Notes: generated from the letters alone by a model not told the origin. A stretch of 64,000 nt of DNA from Leisingera sp. ANG59 (GCF_013317235.1 NZ_WLCM01000018.1:1-64000); one strand, 5' to 3'. Shown: positions 31,849 through 41,293, counted from the stretch's first letter. Numbers and translations are program-made.

Positions 31849-32649
31849 ATGGGCAAAATTTTCTTTTACGCAGCTCTGGCACTGGTGGTCGTGTCGGGTC
31901 TGATTTTCGCTCCGGCGGAAGCGAAGCTGGCGATCCACCCGATGGATCAGTTCCAGGTGAGCGCGCTGTTCGGCGATCATATCTCCTGGTACACCCCGAC
32001 CAACGTCACCCTGTGGATGGCACTGGCCGTTGCTGCCGTGTTCGCGCTGCTGGTTCTGGGCTCTTCGCGCCGCGCTATCGTGCCGGGCCGCGCCCAGTCG
32101 GTTGCGGAACTGGCTTATGGTTTCATCTACAAGATGGTTGAGGATGTGGCCGGCAAGGACGGCGTCAAGTTCTTCCCCTACATCATGACCCTGTTCATGT
32201 TCATCGTGATGGCCAACTTTCTGGGCCTGATCCCGGGCTCCTTCACCACCACCTCGCACATCGCGGTGACCGCGGTTCTGGCGGCGCTGGTGTTTGTGAC
32301 CGTGACCGTGGTTGGCTTCGTCAAGAACGGTGTTGGCTTCCTGGGCCTGTTCTGGGTGTCGAGCGCGCCGCTGGCGCTCCGCCCGGTCCTGGCCATCATC
32401 GAACTGATTTCCTACTTCGTGCGCCCCGTCAGCCACTCCATCCGTCTTGCCGGTAACGTGATGGCGGGCCACGCGGTTCTGAAAGTGTTCGCAGGCTTTG
32501 CCGCAGCACTGGGCATGTTCAGCTTCCTGCCGATCTTTGCCATCACCGCAGTTTACGCACTCGAAGTTCTGGTGGCCTTCATCCAGGCCTACGTCTTCAC
32601 CATCCTGACCTGCGTGTACCTGAAGGATGCACTGCACCCGAGCCACTAA
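31849..32649 (+). CDS. atpB: ATP synthase Fo subunit a
   Basis: A 266-residue multi-span protein. The essential Arg lies in [19 protein letters not shown] in the fifth helix; [30 protein letters not shown] is the last helix. HPMDQF near the start is the usual N-terminal motif. It forms the proton half-channels against the c-ring. AGGAG precedes ATG 31849. Confidence 0.98.
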   Translation: MGKIFFYAALALVVVSGLIFAPAEAKLAIHPMDQFQVSALFGDHISWYTPTNVTLWMALAVAAVFALLVLGSSRRAIVPGRAQSVAELAYGFIYKMVEDVAGKDGVKFFPYIMTLFMFIVMANFLGLIPGSFTTTSHIAVTAVLAALVFVTVTVVGFVKNGVGFLGLFWVSSAPLALRPVLAIIELISYFVRPVSHSIRLAGNVMAGHAVLKVFAGFAAALGMFSFLPIFAITAVYALEVLVAFIQAYVFTILTCVYLKDALHPSH

Positions 32650-32737
32650 GGCCAGGATCTGAAAGCTTACCGGGCGGCGCCCTGAGCGGCCCCGCCCACC
32701 CTAGAAATCACCACATTCCATCGTAAGGAGAGAAATC

Positions 32738-32974
32738 ATGGAAGGCGATATCGCACAACTCGGTCAGTTCGTTGGCGCAGGCCTGGCAGCAATCGGTTCC
32801 GGCGCAGCCGCAATCGGTGTGGGCCACGTGGCTGGCAACTTCCTGGCAGGCGCTCTGCGTAACCCGTCGGCAGCAGCCGGCCAGACCGCAACCCTGTTCA
32901 TCGGCATCGCGTTTGCAGAAGCACTGGGCATCTTCTCGTTCCTGGTCGCTCTGCTGCTGATGTTCGCCGTCTAA
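32738..32974 (+). CDS. atpE: ATP synthase Fo subunit c
   Basis: A 78-residue hairpin of two hydrophobic helices joined by the polar loop ALRNPSA. Glu61 in [11 protein letters not shown] is the proton-binding carboxylate. It has the Gly-rich first helix ([17 protein letters not shown]) needed for tight c-ring packing. Its codons are strongly biased, fitting high expression; AAGGAGA lies upstream. Confidence 0.98.
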   Translation: MEGDIAQLGQFVGAGLAAIGSGAAAIGVGHVAGNFLAGALRNPSAAAGQTATLFIGIAFAEALGIFSFLVALLLMFAV

Positions 32975-33057
32975 GACCTTAGGAACCTATTTCCTTACGG
33001 CCGGGCAGTGCAGATCCTGCGCTGCCCGGTGTAACGGCAAGTTCCTGGGAGGACGAC

Positions 33058-33585
33058 ATGGCATCAAATACGCAAGAGGCAGCACACGGCGGCGGGTCCG
33101 CAATGCCGCAGCTGGACTTCTCGACCTTCGGGAACCAGATCTTCTGGCTCGTGGTCGCCCTGGTCGTGATCTACCTCATTCTGTCGCGCGTCGCGCTGCC
33201 CCGTATCGCTGCGGTGCTGGCCGAGCGTCAGGGGACCATCACCAACGACCTCGCCGCGGCTGAAGACCTGAAAGCCAAGGCTGTCGAGGCCGAAAACGCA
33301 TATAACAAAGCTCTGGCGGATGCCCGTGCGGAAGCGCAGCGCATCGCTGCCGAGACCCGCGCAGAAATTCAGGCCGGGCTGGATGAGGCCATTGCCAAAG
33401 CAGACGAGCAGATCGCTGCCAAGGCCGCCGAATCCGAAAAGGCTATCGCCGAAATCAAGGCTGGCGCGCTGGAAAGCGTGAAGGCCGTGGCCACCGATAC
33501 CGCAGAAGCGCTGGTTTCTGCTCTGGGCGGTTCGGCAGACAAAGACGCAATTGCCACGGCAGTTGCCGAGCGGACGAAAGGATAA
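33058..33585 (+). CDS. atpG: ATP synthase Fo subunit b'
   Basis: A 175-residue peripheral-stalk subunit: a short N-terminal part, one membrane span ([23 protein letters not shown]) and a long Ala/Glu/Lys coiled coil. As in other photosynthetic-lineage alphaproteobacteria there are two different b subunits; this is b' (AtpF'/AtpG in some schemes). It lies 4 bases upstream of the b gene. Confidence 0.93.
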   Translation: MASNTQEAAHGGGSAMPQLDFSTFGNQIFWLVVALVVIYLILSRVALPRIAAVLAERQGTITNDLAAAEDLKAKAVEAENAYNKALADARAEAQRIAAETRAEIQAGLDEAIAKADEQIAAKAAESEKAIAEIKAGALESVKAVATDTAEALVSALGGSADKDAIATAVAERTKG

Positions 33586-33589
33586 GGAC

Positions 33590-34147
33590 ATGCGCAATAT
33601 TCTCGCTCTTGCCCTGACCTTTGGCGCAGCTTCGCCAGCGTTTGCGGCCGGCGGCGGCATGGACCTGTCCAACACCAACCTGGTTGTTGCGCTGGCGTTC
33701 ATCCTGTTCATCGGCATCCTGCTGTTTGCCAAGGTGCCGTCGCTGCTGGCTGGCCAGCTCGACAACCGCGCCGAAGGCATCCAGAAGGAACTGGACGAAG
33801 CCCGCGCCCTGCGTGAAGAGGCCCAGACCGTTCTGGCGTCTTATGAGCGCAAGCAGCAGGAAGTTCAGGCCCAGGCCGATCAGATCGTGGCTGCCGCCCG
33901 TGACGAAGCTGCCCGCGCAGCTGAGCAGGCCAAGGCCGATCTGCAAACCTCCATCGCCCGCCGTCTGGCGGCAGCCGAGGAACAGATCGCTTCGGCAGAA
34001 GCTTCGGCTGTGAAGGAAGTGCGCGACCAGGCGATCTCCATCGCTGTTGCCGCTGCGGATCAGGTGATCTCCAAGCAGATGACCGCGACCGAGGCCAATA
34101 AGCTGATCGACGCCGCCATCGCGGATGTGGACGCCAAGCTGCACTAA
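33590..34147 (+). CDS. atpF: ATP synthase Fo subunit b
   Basis: A 185-residue stalk subunit. The N-terminus (MRNILALALTFGAASPAFAAGGG) resembles a cleavable leader, and the true span is LVVALAFILFIGILLFAKVPSLL. The rest is a coiled coil ending KQMTATEANKLIDAAIADV. Last gene of the Fo operon, followed after 28 bases by a terminator. F1 genes are not in this window, consistent with the split operons of alphaproteobacteria. Confidence 0.96.
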   Translation: MRNILALALTFGAASPAFAAGGGMDLSNTNLVVALAFILFIGILLFAKVPSLLAGQLDNRAEGIQKELDEARALREEAQTVLASYERKQQEVQAQADQIVAAARDEAARAAEQAKADLQTSIARRLAAAEEQIASAEASAVKEVRDQAISIAVAAADQVISKQMTATEANKLIDAAIADVDAKLH

Positions 34148-34175
34148 GCTCTGGCGGACGCTGACGAGTTAAAAG

Positions 34176-34202
34176 AACCCGGTCCGAGTGGCCGGGTTTT
34201 TT
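34176..34202 (+). terminator. Intrinsic terminator of the Fo operon
   Basis: Stem AACCCGG/CCGGGTT (34176-34182 with 34192-34198) with a 9-base loop running into six T. Located 28 bases after the atpF stop. Confidence 0.92.
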
Positions 34203-34232
34203 GCTGTGCTGAGAGAAAAGCCAACTTGGCTA

Positions 34233-34553
34233 TTAGTCCGGTGAGGTGGTGCCGGCTTCGTTTTCCCACCGCCGGAAAAGGACCGCATCTAGACAATCAA
34301 GTTTTCCAAGGGGCGCTCCCGAAAAAATGAATTCGATATCAAGGGTATCAAGCGGGTGGCTGAGTCCGGAATCAAAGTTCACTGCGACGATCTCTGCTCT
34401 TTCGCGGATAAAGTCTGTTGGTTCCCGGTCCAGGTAGTACCTGAACTTTACATTTGAGCCTTTCCATTGAAGCGCAACCATTCTCATCTCGGGCGAGATT
34501 TCCCCGTTTAGGCATTTTACTGCCCAAATGTACGTCTCTTTTTCGACTGCCAA
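34233..34553 (-). CDS. Small hypothetical protein downstream of gntR
   Basis: About 106 residues from a TTG start that has AGGAG 7 bases upstream. An ATG closer to that site is out of frame. The product begins with ETYIWAVKCLNGEISPEMRM after the start region and has aromatic and charged residues in alternating strands (VKFRYYLDREPTDFIRERAE). It has no membrane segment and resembles the small beta-rich immunity-type proteins in style, though I cannot assign a family. It starts 12 bases after the gntR stop, so they are cotranscribed. Its composition is more AT-rich than its neighbours, hinting at later acquisition. Confidence 0.65.
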   Translation of the reverse strand: MAVEKETYIWAVKCLNGEISPEMRMVALQWKGSNVKFRYYLDREPTDFIRERAEIVAVNFDSGLSHPLDTLDIEFIFSGAPLGKLDCLDAVLFRRWENEAGTTSPD

Positions 34554-34565
34554 GGCATAACTCCT

Positions 34566-35336
34566 TTACCCCTTACCGGTCTCATGCTGCAGCCGCTGCT
34601 TTGCAACTTCGGCGTTGCGCTCGGCGCGCTGGTGGTCGGTGAGGGCCTGTTTCACATAGTCCAGATGCGCCTCGACCGCGGTGCGGGCTCTTTGCGGGTC
34701 GCGGGCCTGCAGGGCGGCGTTGATGGCGCGGTGCTGTTCCAGGAGCGCCTCATAGGTGGTGTGCTGCTGGAACATGATGCGGCGGTTGTAGAACACACCC
34801 TCGCGCAACAGGTCGAACATCGAGCGCATCATGTGCAGCATGATCACGTTGTGGCTGGCGTCCATGATGGCGGAGTGGAACTGGGCGTCGAGCTTGGCCG
34901 CTTCCTCGGACACGGCGGGATTGCCGGCTGCCTCCATCTTGTCGAAGATCGCCTGGATCACTTGCAGGTCATAGTCCGACCCGAACCGGGCGGCGCGTTC
35001 TGCCGCCAGCCCCTCCATGTCGCGGCGGAAGGAGAGGTAGTCGAACACCGCTTCGTCATGGGTGGCGAACAGCTGGATCAAGGCGGGGGAGAAGGCGGAA
35101 CCCAGGACATCGGCCACAAAGACGCCGGAGCCGGCCTTGGAGGCCAGCAGCCCGCGGGCCTGCAGTTCGCCAATGGCGTCGCGCAAGGAGGGGCGGGAAA
35201 CACCGAGCCGCTCCGCCAGTTCCCGTTCGGCAGGCAGCCGTTCGCCCGGCGACAGGATGCCGCGCAGGATCAGCTGCTCGATCTGCTTGACGACGGAGGC
35301 GGAGAGTTTTTCGGGCTGGACTTTCTGGAAGGGCAT
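34566..35336 (-). CDS. GntR-family (FadR/FCD) transcriptional regulator
   Basis: A 256-residue regulator. The wHTH domain is GILSPGERLPAERELAERLGVSRPSLRDAIGELQARGLLASKAGSGVFV. The C-terminal FCD helical domain has the metal-binding pattern (LDAQFHSAIMDASHNVIMLHMM, then LEQHRAINAALQARDPQRARTAVEAHL). The PdhR/LldR type binds carboxylate ligands. It diverges from an aminotransferase gene, with two matching operators in the gap, so it probably represses that gene and itself. Confidence 0.92.
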   Translation of the reverse strand: MPFQKVQPEKLSASVVKQIEQLILRGILSPGERLPAERELAERLGVSRPSLRDAIGELQARGLLASKAGSGVFVADVLGSAFSPALIQLFATHDEAVFDYLSFRRDMEGLAAERAARFGSDYDLQVIQAIFDKMEAAGNPAVSEEAAKLDAQFHSAIMDASHNVIMLHMMRSMFDLLREGVFYNRRIMFQQHTTYEALLEQHRAINAALQARDPQRARTAVEAHLDYVKQALTDHQRAERNAEVAKQRLQHETGKG

Positions 35337-35354
35337 TTCGTCGCTCTGGCGGAT

Positions 35355-35373
35355 TGGTCAATTTATATGACCA
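35355..35373. promoter_or_regulatory. GntR operator 1
   Basis: Perfect inverted repeat TGGTCA-N7-TGACCA just upstream of the gntR start codon (19 bases away), so it overlaps the gntR ribosome site/5' UTR. The TGGTC-type half-sites are typical of FadR-subfamily operators. Confidence 0.7.
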
Positions 35374-35424
35374 CGCGGGAGGTTCAGCCGCAAGGGCTGG
35401 CGGCATCACGAAGGTTGTAACAAT

Positions 35425-35443
35425 AGGTCAGTATTATTGACAT
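35425..35443. promoter_or_regulatory. GntR operator 2 overlapping an aminotransferase promoter
   Basis: AGGTCA-N7-TGACAT, matching operator 1 at core positions with the same spacing, centred 70 bases away. Its right arm contains TTGACA (35437-35442), which with TACCGT 16 bases later would make a promoter toward the aminotransferase. Binding here would block that promoter. Confidence 0.6.
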
Positions 35444-35511
35444 TAATTTGCGCCCGCCTACCGTGACCCTAGATCACAAGCCAGACGAGCCAATAAGCCA
35501 GGAGCGCCGCG

Positions 35512-36720
35512 ATGCAGTTGGACCAGATCTTTGCTACCCGCAACAGCCGGATGAAGGCGTCGGAAATCCGCGAGCTGCTGAAACTGCTGGACCAGCCGGA
35601 TATCATCTCCTTTGCCGGCGGAATTCCGGATCCGGCTCTGTTCCCGGCCGATGAGTTTGCAGAGGCCTACAAGGCGGCGCTGAGACCGGAGCGGCAGGCG
35701 CAGGCGCTGCAGTATTCAGTGAGCGAGGGCTATCTGCCGCTGCGCCAGTGGATCGTGGCGGAGATGGCGAAGATCGGCATTGTCTGCGAGGCCGAGAACG
35801 TGCTGATCACCTCCGGCTCCCAGCAGGCGCTGGATTACCTGGGCAAGCTGTTCCTGTCGCCGGGCGATACCGCACTGGTCGGCTGGCCGACGTACCTGGG
35901 TGCGCTGGCGGCCTTCAACGCTTATGAGCCGCGCTATGACCGGCTGTCGCTGAACGGGAACCGCACCGCGGAAAGCTATGCCGAAGGCGCGGCAGAGGCA
36001 GGCAGTGCGGTGAAATTCGCCTATCTCTCGCCGGACTTCGCCAATCCAACCGGTGAGACGCTGGACCGCGCCGGGCGGCTGCGGCTGTTGGACATCGCGG
36101 ACACACTGGACTGTGCGGTCATCGAGGACGCGGCCTATCAGTCGCTGCGCTACGACGGGGAGCCGGTGCCGCCGGTGCTGGCGCTGGAGATTGAGCAGAA
36201 GGGCATGATCGAGGACTGCCGGACGATCTATTGCGGCACCTTCAGCAAGACACTGGCGCCGGGTGTGCGGATCGGCTGGGCGGTGGCGGCCAAGCCGGTG
36301 ATTGCGCAGATGGTGCTGCTGAAACAGGCGGCCGACCTGCATACCTCGTCGATCAACCAGATGGCTGTGCATGGCGTTGCAGAAGCCTGTTTCGATGATC
36401 ACGTGGAGCAGCTGCGCGCGGTCTATCAGCGCCGCCGGGACGTGATGCTGTCGGCCCTGGAAGAACACATGCCGGAGGGCGTGGACTGGACCCGGCCCGA
36501 GGGCGGTATGTTCGTCTGGGTGACCCTGCCGGAAGAAATGGACGGGGCGCAGATGCTGGCGCGCTCGCTGGAGACGGAGCGGGTGGCCTTTGTTCCCGGC
36601 CAGGCATTTTTTGCCGATGGCAGCGGGGGCAACACGATCCGGCTGAGCTTCTCCAATTCCAACCACACCGCCATCGGGGAGGGGATTGCCCGGCTGGGGC
36701 GGCTGTTGCGGTCCGTCTGA
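35512..36720 (+). CDS. PLP-dependent class I aminotransferase (LysN/MocR-type catalytic domain)
   Basis: A 402-residue fold-type I enzyme. FAGGIPDPALFPADEF and EGYLPLRQWIVAEM match the 2-aminoadipate/branched-chain-type group; VLITSGSQQALDYLGKLFLSPGD is next. The PLP Lys is in CGTFSKTLAPGVRIGW, and the substrate carboxylate Arg lies near the C-terminus (NTIRLSFSN). It transfers amino groups from a 2-amino acid to 2-oxoglutarate, donor unknown. Divergent from and presumably controlled by the GntR protein. Confidence 0.9.
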   Translation: MQLDQIFATRNSRMKASEIRELLKLLDQPDIISFAGGIPDPALFPADEFAEAYKAALRPERQAQALQYSVSEGYLPLRQWIVAEMAKIGIVCEAENVLITSGSQQALDYLGKLFLSPGDTALVGWPTYLGALAAFNAYEPRYDRLSLNGNRTAESYAEGAAEAGSAVKFAYLSPDFANPTGETLDRAGRLRLLDIADTLDCAVIEDAAYQSLRYDGEPVPPVLALEIEQKGMIEDCRTIYCGTFSKTLAPGVRIGWAVAAKPVIAQMVLLKQAADLHTSSINQMAVHGVAEACFDDHVEQLRAVYQRRRDVMLSALEEHMPEGVDWTRPEGGMFVWVTLPEEMDGAQMLARSLETERVAFVPGQAFFADGSGGNTIRLSFSNSNHTAIGEGIARLGRLLRSV

Positions 36721-36766
36721 GGCCTGGCCGCCGCAAACTGGGCAAAACACCGCCGGATCTTGCGGG

Positions 36767-36775
36767 TTATCCACA
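36767..36775. promoter_or_regulatory. DnaA-box match upstream of smc
   Basis: TTATCCACA, a perfect consensus DnaA box, in the gap between the aminotransferase and smc, 111 bases before the smc start. Only one box is visible, so this is not an origin. It might tie smc expression to replication, or be chance. Confidence 0.4.
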
Positions 36776-36885
36776 AGATATGGTGTGGTTTGAGCAGAAT
36801 TCGCCCCGATTTGGGGGTGCGGAGCGTTGACTCAACGGGTAGGAACCGCTGAACTTTCTCGATACGGAATCACGAAGGGGCAGCT

Positions 36886-39800
36886 TTGCGGTTTTCCAAG
36901 CTCAGGCTGAACGGCTTCAAAAGCTTTGTTGATCCCACCGAACTGGTCATTGCCGATGGGCTGACAGGGGTTGTGGGTCCAAACGGTTGCGGCAAATCCA
37001 ATCTTCTGGAGGCATTGCGCTGGGTGATGGGGGAAACCCGCGCCAAGGCGATGCGCGGCGGCGGCATGGAGGATGTGATTTTTGCCGGCACCTCATCGCG
37101 GCCCGCGCGCAACTTTGCCGAGGTGAGCCTCAACATCGACAACTCCGAGCGGCTGGCGCCCTCGGGGTTCAATGATGCGGACGGGCTGGAGATCGTGCGC
37201 CGCATCACCCGCGATGTGGGCAGCGCTTATAAATCCAACGGCAAGGACGTGCGGGCGCGTGATGTGCAGATGCTGTTTGCCGATGCCTCCACCGGTGCGC
37301 ATTCGCCGGCGCTGGTGCGGCAGGGCCAGATCGCCGAGCTGATCAACGCCAAGCCCAAGGCACGGCGCCGCATTCTGGAAGAGGCTGCGGGGATCTCCGG
37401 TCTCTATCAGCGCCGCCACGAGGCCGAGCTGAAGCTTAAGAACACCGAGGCCAACCTGCTGAGGGTCGATGACGTGATCGAGCAGCTGGCCGCCCAGCTG
37501 GCGCAGCTGGCCAAACAGGCGCGGCAGGCGCAGCGCTACCGCGAGATCGGCGAGAAGCTGCGGCTGGCTGAGGGCATGCTGCTCTACCGCCGCTGGCGCG
37601 AGGCGGATGAGGCGCGGCTGACCTCCGAGGATGAGCTGCGGGTGCGGGTCGAGCAGGCCGCCAAGGCGGAGGCGCTGGTGCGTGCAGCTGCCGCGCAGCG
37701 CGGCACGTTTGAGGAAAAACTGCCGCCGCTGCGCGAGGAAGAGGCCATCGCGGCCGCCATCCTGCAGCGGCTGGTGGTGCAGCGCGATTCGCTGGGCGAC
37801 CAGGAGGCGCAGGCGCGTCAGACTATCGAGCGGCTCAGCAGCCGGATCGTGCAGCTGGGCAACGATATCGAGCGCGAGACCGGCCTGAACAAGGACGCGG
37901 GCGAAACCATCGAGCGGCTGGAATGGGAGCAGCGCGAGCTGTCCAAGGCCGGGGACGGCCATGACGGCAAGCTGGCCGAGGCCGCGGAACTGGCGCGCGA
38001 TGCGGGGTCGATCCTGCAGGCGCGCGAGGATCACCTGGCGCAGGTGACCGAGGATGTGGCCCGTCTGGCGGCCCGCCACCAGTCGGCGCGGCGCGCGGTC
38101 GAGGATTGCCAGCGTGCGCTTGGCCGCTCCGAGGGTGAAGCGGAGAAAGCCCGCGCCGCACAGGGCGAGGCGCAGGAGGCGCTGGAGCTGGCGGCAGAGA
38201 AGTTCGAGGCAGCGGTGGCTGCCGAGGAGGAGGCCCGCGAAGCTTCTGAAATGGCGGAGGAGGCGCTGGCGGCAGCTGACGAGGCGCGCACCGAAACCCA
38301 GAGCCGCGAGGCCGAAGCGCGCTCGCAGCGCTCCGAGGCCGAGGGTGAGCTGGGGGCGCTGCGCGCCGAGGTGACCGCGCTGGCAAAGCTGGTGGAACGC
38401 GACACTGCCGAGGGCGGCCAGGTTCTGGACGAGCTGACCGTTTCGCCGGGTTATGAAAAGGCGCTGGGTGCGGCGCTGGCGGATGATCTGCGCGCGCCCT
38501 TGGCGGAAGCGGACGGGCCGACCGGCTGGGTTGCCCTGCCAGGTTATGATCACGATGCGGCGCTGCCGGAAGGTGTTGAGCCGTTGGCATTGTTTGTCTC
38601 CGGCCCTGATGCGCTGTCGCGCCGGGTGGCGCAGATCGGCCTGGTGGACGGCGATGCGGCAGCCGGCCTGCAGGCGCAGCTGTTGCCGGGTCAGCGGCTG
38701 GTCACGGTCGAGGGCGATCTGTGGCGCTGGGACGGCTACCGCGCCTGGGCCGAGGATGCGCCAAGTGCTGCGGCGCTAAGGCTGGAGCAGCTCAACAAGC
38801 TGGAAGCGCTGAAGCAGGAGATGGAGCGCGTCAGTGCCACAGCCGACGGCGCCCGCGCCGCTCATGAGATGCTGTTGCGCAAGCTGGAAGAAGTGACGCT
38901 GGCCGACCAGAACGCCCGCCAGGCGCGGCGGGTGGCGGATCAGCGGGTGGCGGATGCGGCCCGCGCCCTCAGCCGGGCCGAGGCCGACCGCAACCTGGCG
39001 GAGGGCAAGCTGGAAACACTGGGCATTGCGGTGTCGCGACACGAGGAAGACGCGCTGAACGCCAGCCTGCAGCTGAAAGAAGCCGAAAAGGCGCTGGGGG
39101 AACTTGGCGATTTGGACCAGGCCCGCAGCGCGGTCGAGGACATCAAGCAGTCGGTGGAGGCGGCGCGGATCACCATGCTGACCCACCGCTCCAGCCATGA
39201 TGAACTGCGCCGTGAGGGCGAGGCTCGCACCAAGCGCGCGCAGGAGGTGACCAAGGAGCTGTCCGGCTGGCGCCACCGTCTGGAAAGCGCCGAGGCGCGG
39301 ATCGAGGAACTGGCCGAGCGCCGCGAGGCCTCGCAGGAGGAGCTGGAAGAGGCCAATGCGGTTCCGGCGGAAATCGCCGAGAAACGCGAAGAGCTGAACG
39401 AGGCGATCTCGGAGGCTGAAGCGCGGAAATCAGCAGCCACTGAGGCGCTGATCGCGGCTGAGGCTGAACTGCGCGAGGCTGTCCACAAGGAACGCGAATG
39501 CGAGCGGCTGGCGTCGGAAGCACGCGAAGCGCGGGCGCGGTCCGAGGCGCGCAGCGATGCGGCCAAGGAAGCCGTCACCCAGGCCGCAGGCCGCATCATC
39601 GAGGCGCAGCAGATCACCCCGCAGGCGCTGCTGGAGAAGCTGGGCGTGTCGCCGGATGAGATGCCCGCCTCGGACGATCTGGAGCACGATGTGGACCGCT
39701 ACAAGCGCCAGCGCGATGCACTGGGTGCGGTCAACCTGCGGGCCGAGGAAGACGCCCGCGGGGTGCAGAACGAGCATGACACGCTGGTCGCCGAGAAACT

Positions 39801-40341
39801 GGACCTGGAAGGCGCGGTGAAGACCCTGCGCGACGGTATTGCCAGCCTCAACCGCGAGGGCCGCGAGCGGCTGCTGACCGCGTTTGAGCAGGTCAACAGC
39901 AGCTTTGCCATGCTGTTCACCCATCTGTTCGGCGGCGGCGAGGCCAATCTGGTGATGGTCGAGAGCGACGACCCGCTGGATGCGGGGCTTGAGATCATGT
40001 GCCAGCCGCCGGGCAAAAAGCTGTCGACCCTGTCGCTGCTGTCGGGCGGCGAGCAGACGCTGACCGCGATGGCGCTGATCTTTGCGGTGTTCCTGTCGAA
40101 CCCGGCGCCGATCTGTGTGCTGGACGAGGTCGACGCGCCGCTGGATGACGCCAACGTCACCCGATTCTGCGATCTGCTCGATGAGATGTGCCGCCAGACC
40201 GACACGCGCTTCCTGATCATCACCCACCACGCGGTGACGATGGCGCGGATGGACCGGCTTTTTGGCGTCACTATGCAGGAAAAGGGCGTCAGCCAACTGG
40301 TTTCGGTTGACCTCAAGAAAGCAGAGGCGATGGTGGCTTGA
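36886..40341 (+). CDS. smc: Chromosome segregation ATPase SMC
   Basis: An 1151-residue SMC protein starting with TTG, with GAAGGGG upstream. The N-terminal head has GPNGCGKSN (31-39). A coiled-coil arm follows, then a hinge near the middle (about 500-620) and a returning arm. The C-terminal head has LSLLSGGEQTLTAMALIFAVF (signature) and CVLDEVDAPLDDANVTRF (Walker B). It condenses and organises the origin region together with ScpAB. Monocistronic; the scp genes are not here. Confidence 0.97.
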   Translation: MRFSKLRLNGFKSFVDPTELVIADGLTGVVGPNGCGKSNLLEALRWVMGETRAKAMRGGGMEDVIFAGTSSRPARNFAEVSLNIDNSERLAPSGFNDADGLEIVRRITRDVGSAYKSNGKDVRARDVQMLFADASTGAHSPALVRQGQIAELINAKPKARRRILEEAAGISGLYQRRHEAELKLKNTEANLLRVDDVIEQLAAQLAQLAKQARQAQRYREIGEKLRLAEGMLLYRRWREADEARLTSEDELRVRVEQAAKAEALVRAAAAQRGTFEEKLPPLREEEAIAAAILQRLVVQRDSLGDQEAQARQTIERLSSRIVQLGNDIERETGLNKDAGETIERLEWEQRELSKAGDGHDGKLAEAAELARDAGSILQAREDHLAQVTEDVARLAARHQSARRAVEDCQRALGRSEGEAEKARAAQGEAQEALELAAEKFEAAVAAEEEAREASEMAEEALAAADEARTETQSREAEARSQRSEAEGELGALRAEVTALAKLVERDTAEGGQVLDELTVSPGYEKALGAALADDLRAPLAEADGPTGWVALPGYDHDAALPEGVEPLALFVSGPDALSRRVAQIGLVDGDAAAGLQAQLLPGQRLVTVEGDLWRWDGYRAWAEDAPSAAALRLEQLNKLEALKQEMERVSATADGARAAHEMLLRKLEEVTLADQNARQARRVADQRVADAARALSRAEADRNLAEGKLETLGIAVSRHEEDALNASLQLKEAEKALGELGDLDQARSAVEDIKQSVEAARITMLTHRSSHDELRREGEARTKRAQEVTKELSGWRHRLESAEARIEELAERREASQEELEEANAVPAEIAEKREELNEAISEAEARKSAATEALIAAEAELREAVHKERECERLASEAREARARSEARSDAAKEAVTQAAGRIIEAQQITPQALLEKLGVSPDEMPASDDLEHDVDRYKRQRDALGAVNLRAEEDARGVQNEHDTLVAEKLDLEGAVKTLRDGIASLNREGRERLLTAFEQVNSSFAMLFTHLFGGGEANLVMVESDDPLDAGLEIMCQPPGKKLSTLSLLSGGEQTLTAMALIFAVFLSNPAPICVLDEVDAPLDDANVTRFCDLLDEMCRQTDTRFLIITHHAVTMARMDRLFGVTMQEKGVSQLVSVDLKKAEAMVA

Positions 40342-40406
40342 GTTCCGGCTCGGCGGGGATCTGTGCCGGAGGCTGTTTGCAAAGACAAAGTTTTGTGGAG
40401 TGACAA

Positions 40407-40877
40407 ATGAATATGCTGAAAGCAATTGCCGCTGCTGCGGTGCTGATGTCCCCGGCTGCCGCGATGGCGGAAAACGTGGTGGCCAAGACCGGTGACAGCG
40501 TCGCCAATTTCTTCAAGGACGAAGGTGCCAAGGTCGAAGTGACCACCGACAGCGTCGGAGATCCGAACCTCAAGGTCGAATATTACGGCAACGACTTCTC
40601 GGTCTATTATTACGGCTGCAGCGACAACACCAACTGCGAGGCGATCCAGTTCTTCTCCGGCTACCAGACTGATGGCAGCGTGCGCCTGTCCAAGATCAAC
40701 GAATGGAACACCAACAACCGTTTTGCCCGTGCCTATGTCTCCGAGGAAGGCTCAGCCCGGATCGAGATGGACGTGCTCTTGGGCAATGACGGCATGGCAC
40801 CGGATGATTTTGCCGATGCGGTGGGGCTCTGGAACCGCGCGATGCAGGATTTTGAAGAATTCATCGACTGGAACTAA
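40407..40877 (+). CDS. Exported YbjN-domain protein
   Basis: A 156-residue protein with a clear signal peptide (MLKAIAAAAVLMSPAAAMA, cleaved about residue 21). The mature part has NFFKDEGAKVEVTTDSVGDPNLKVEYYGNDFSVYYYGC and ends MQDFEEFIDWN. YbjN-like folds are related to secretion chaperones, but periplasmic versions have no defined role. A Cys pair (GCSDNTNC) may be disulfide-bonded. GGAG precedes the start. Confidence 0.85.
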   Translation: MNMLKAIAAAAVLMSPAAAMAENVVAKTGDSVANFFKDEGAKVEVTTDSVGDPNLKVEYYGNDFSVYYYGCSDNTNCEAIQFFSGYQTDGSVRLSKINEWNTNNRFARAYVSEEGSARIEMDVLLGNDGMAPDDFADAVGLWNRAMQDFEEFIDWN

Positions 40878-40936
40878 GGCCCGGTTGTCACCGCATCGTG
40901 ACAACAGGCTGCAAGATCAAACGCTAGGGTGGGGGC

Positions 40937-41293
40937 ATGAGACGGATTATGCCCCTTTTCCTTTGCTTGATCGCAGCCAGCGCCGGGGCGGGTGACTGGC
41001 CGCTGCGCCCCGGTGACACGCCTTTTACTCAAGCGGAGCTGGACGCGCTGCCGGGCCGGTCCTTCCGCTTTTTTGACGGCGGCGAGTCGCAGTACGGCAG
41101 CGGCGGGGCCTATGCCTATACCTATTCCGCTGAAAACGGCGGCGGCACTGCCTGGGGCACCTACAGGATCGCCGGTGACCGCAGCATCTGCGTGGATTTC
41201 ACCAACGGCTTCAGCCGCTGCGACCTGTACGTGCGCAACAGCGGCCGGGTCATCCTGATCACCCAGCAGGGCCAGCGATTTCCGGTGCGTTAG
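40937..41293 (+). CDS. Small exported protein of unknown function
   Basis: A 118-residue protein with a signal peptide (MPLFLCLIAASAGA). The mature domain reads GRSFRFFDGGESQYGSGGAYAYTYSAE, then GTYRIAGDRSICVDFTNGFSRCDLYVR, suggesting a small beta-barrel with one disulfide. I recognise no family with certainty. It follows the YbjN gene by 59 bases, and its stop overlaps the converging transglycosylase gene. Confidence 0.75.
   Translation: MRRIMPLFLCLIAASAGAGDWPLRPGDTPFTQAELDALPGRSFRFFDGGESQYGSGGAYAYTYSAENGGGTAWGTYRIAGDRSICVDFTNGFSRCDLYVRNSGRVILITQQGQRFPVR

Noticed and set aside
36721-36885. Replication origin near the DnaA box
   Set aside because: Only one consensus box, no AT-rich unwinding region and no origin-linked genes (dnaA, hemE, parAB) nearby.
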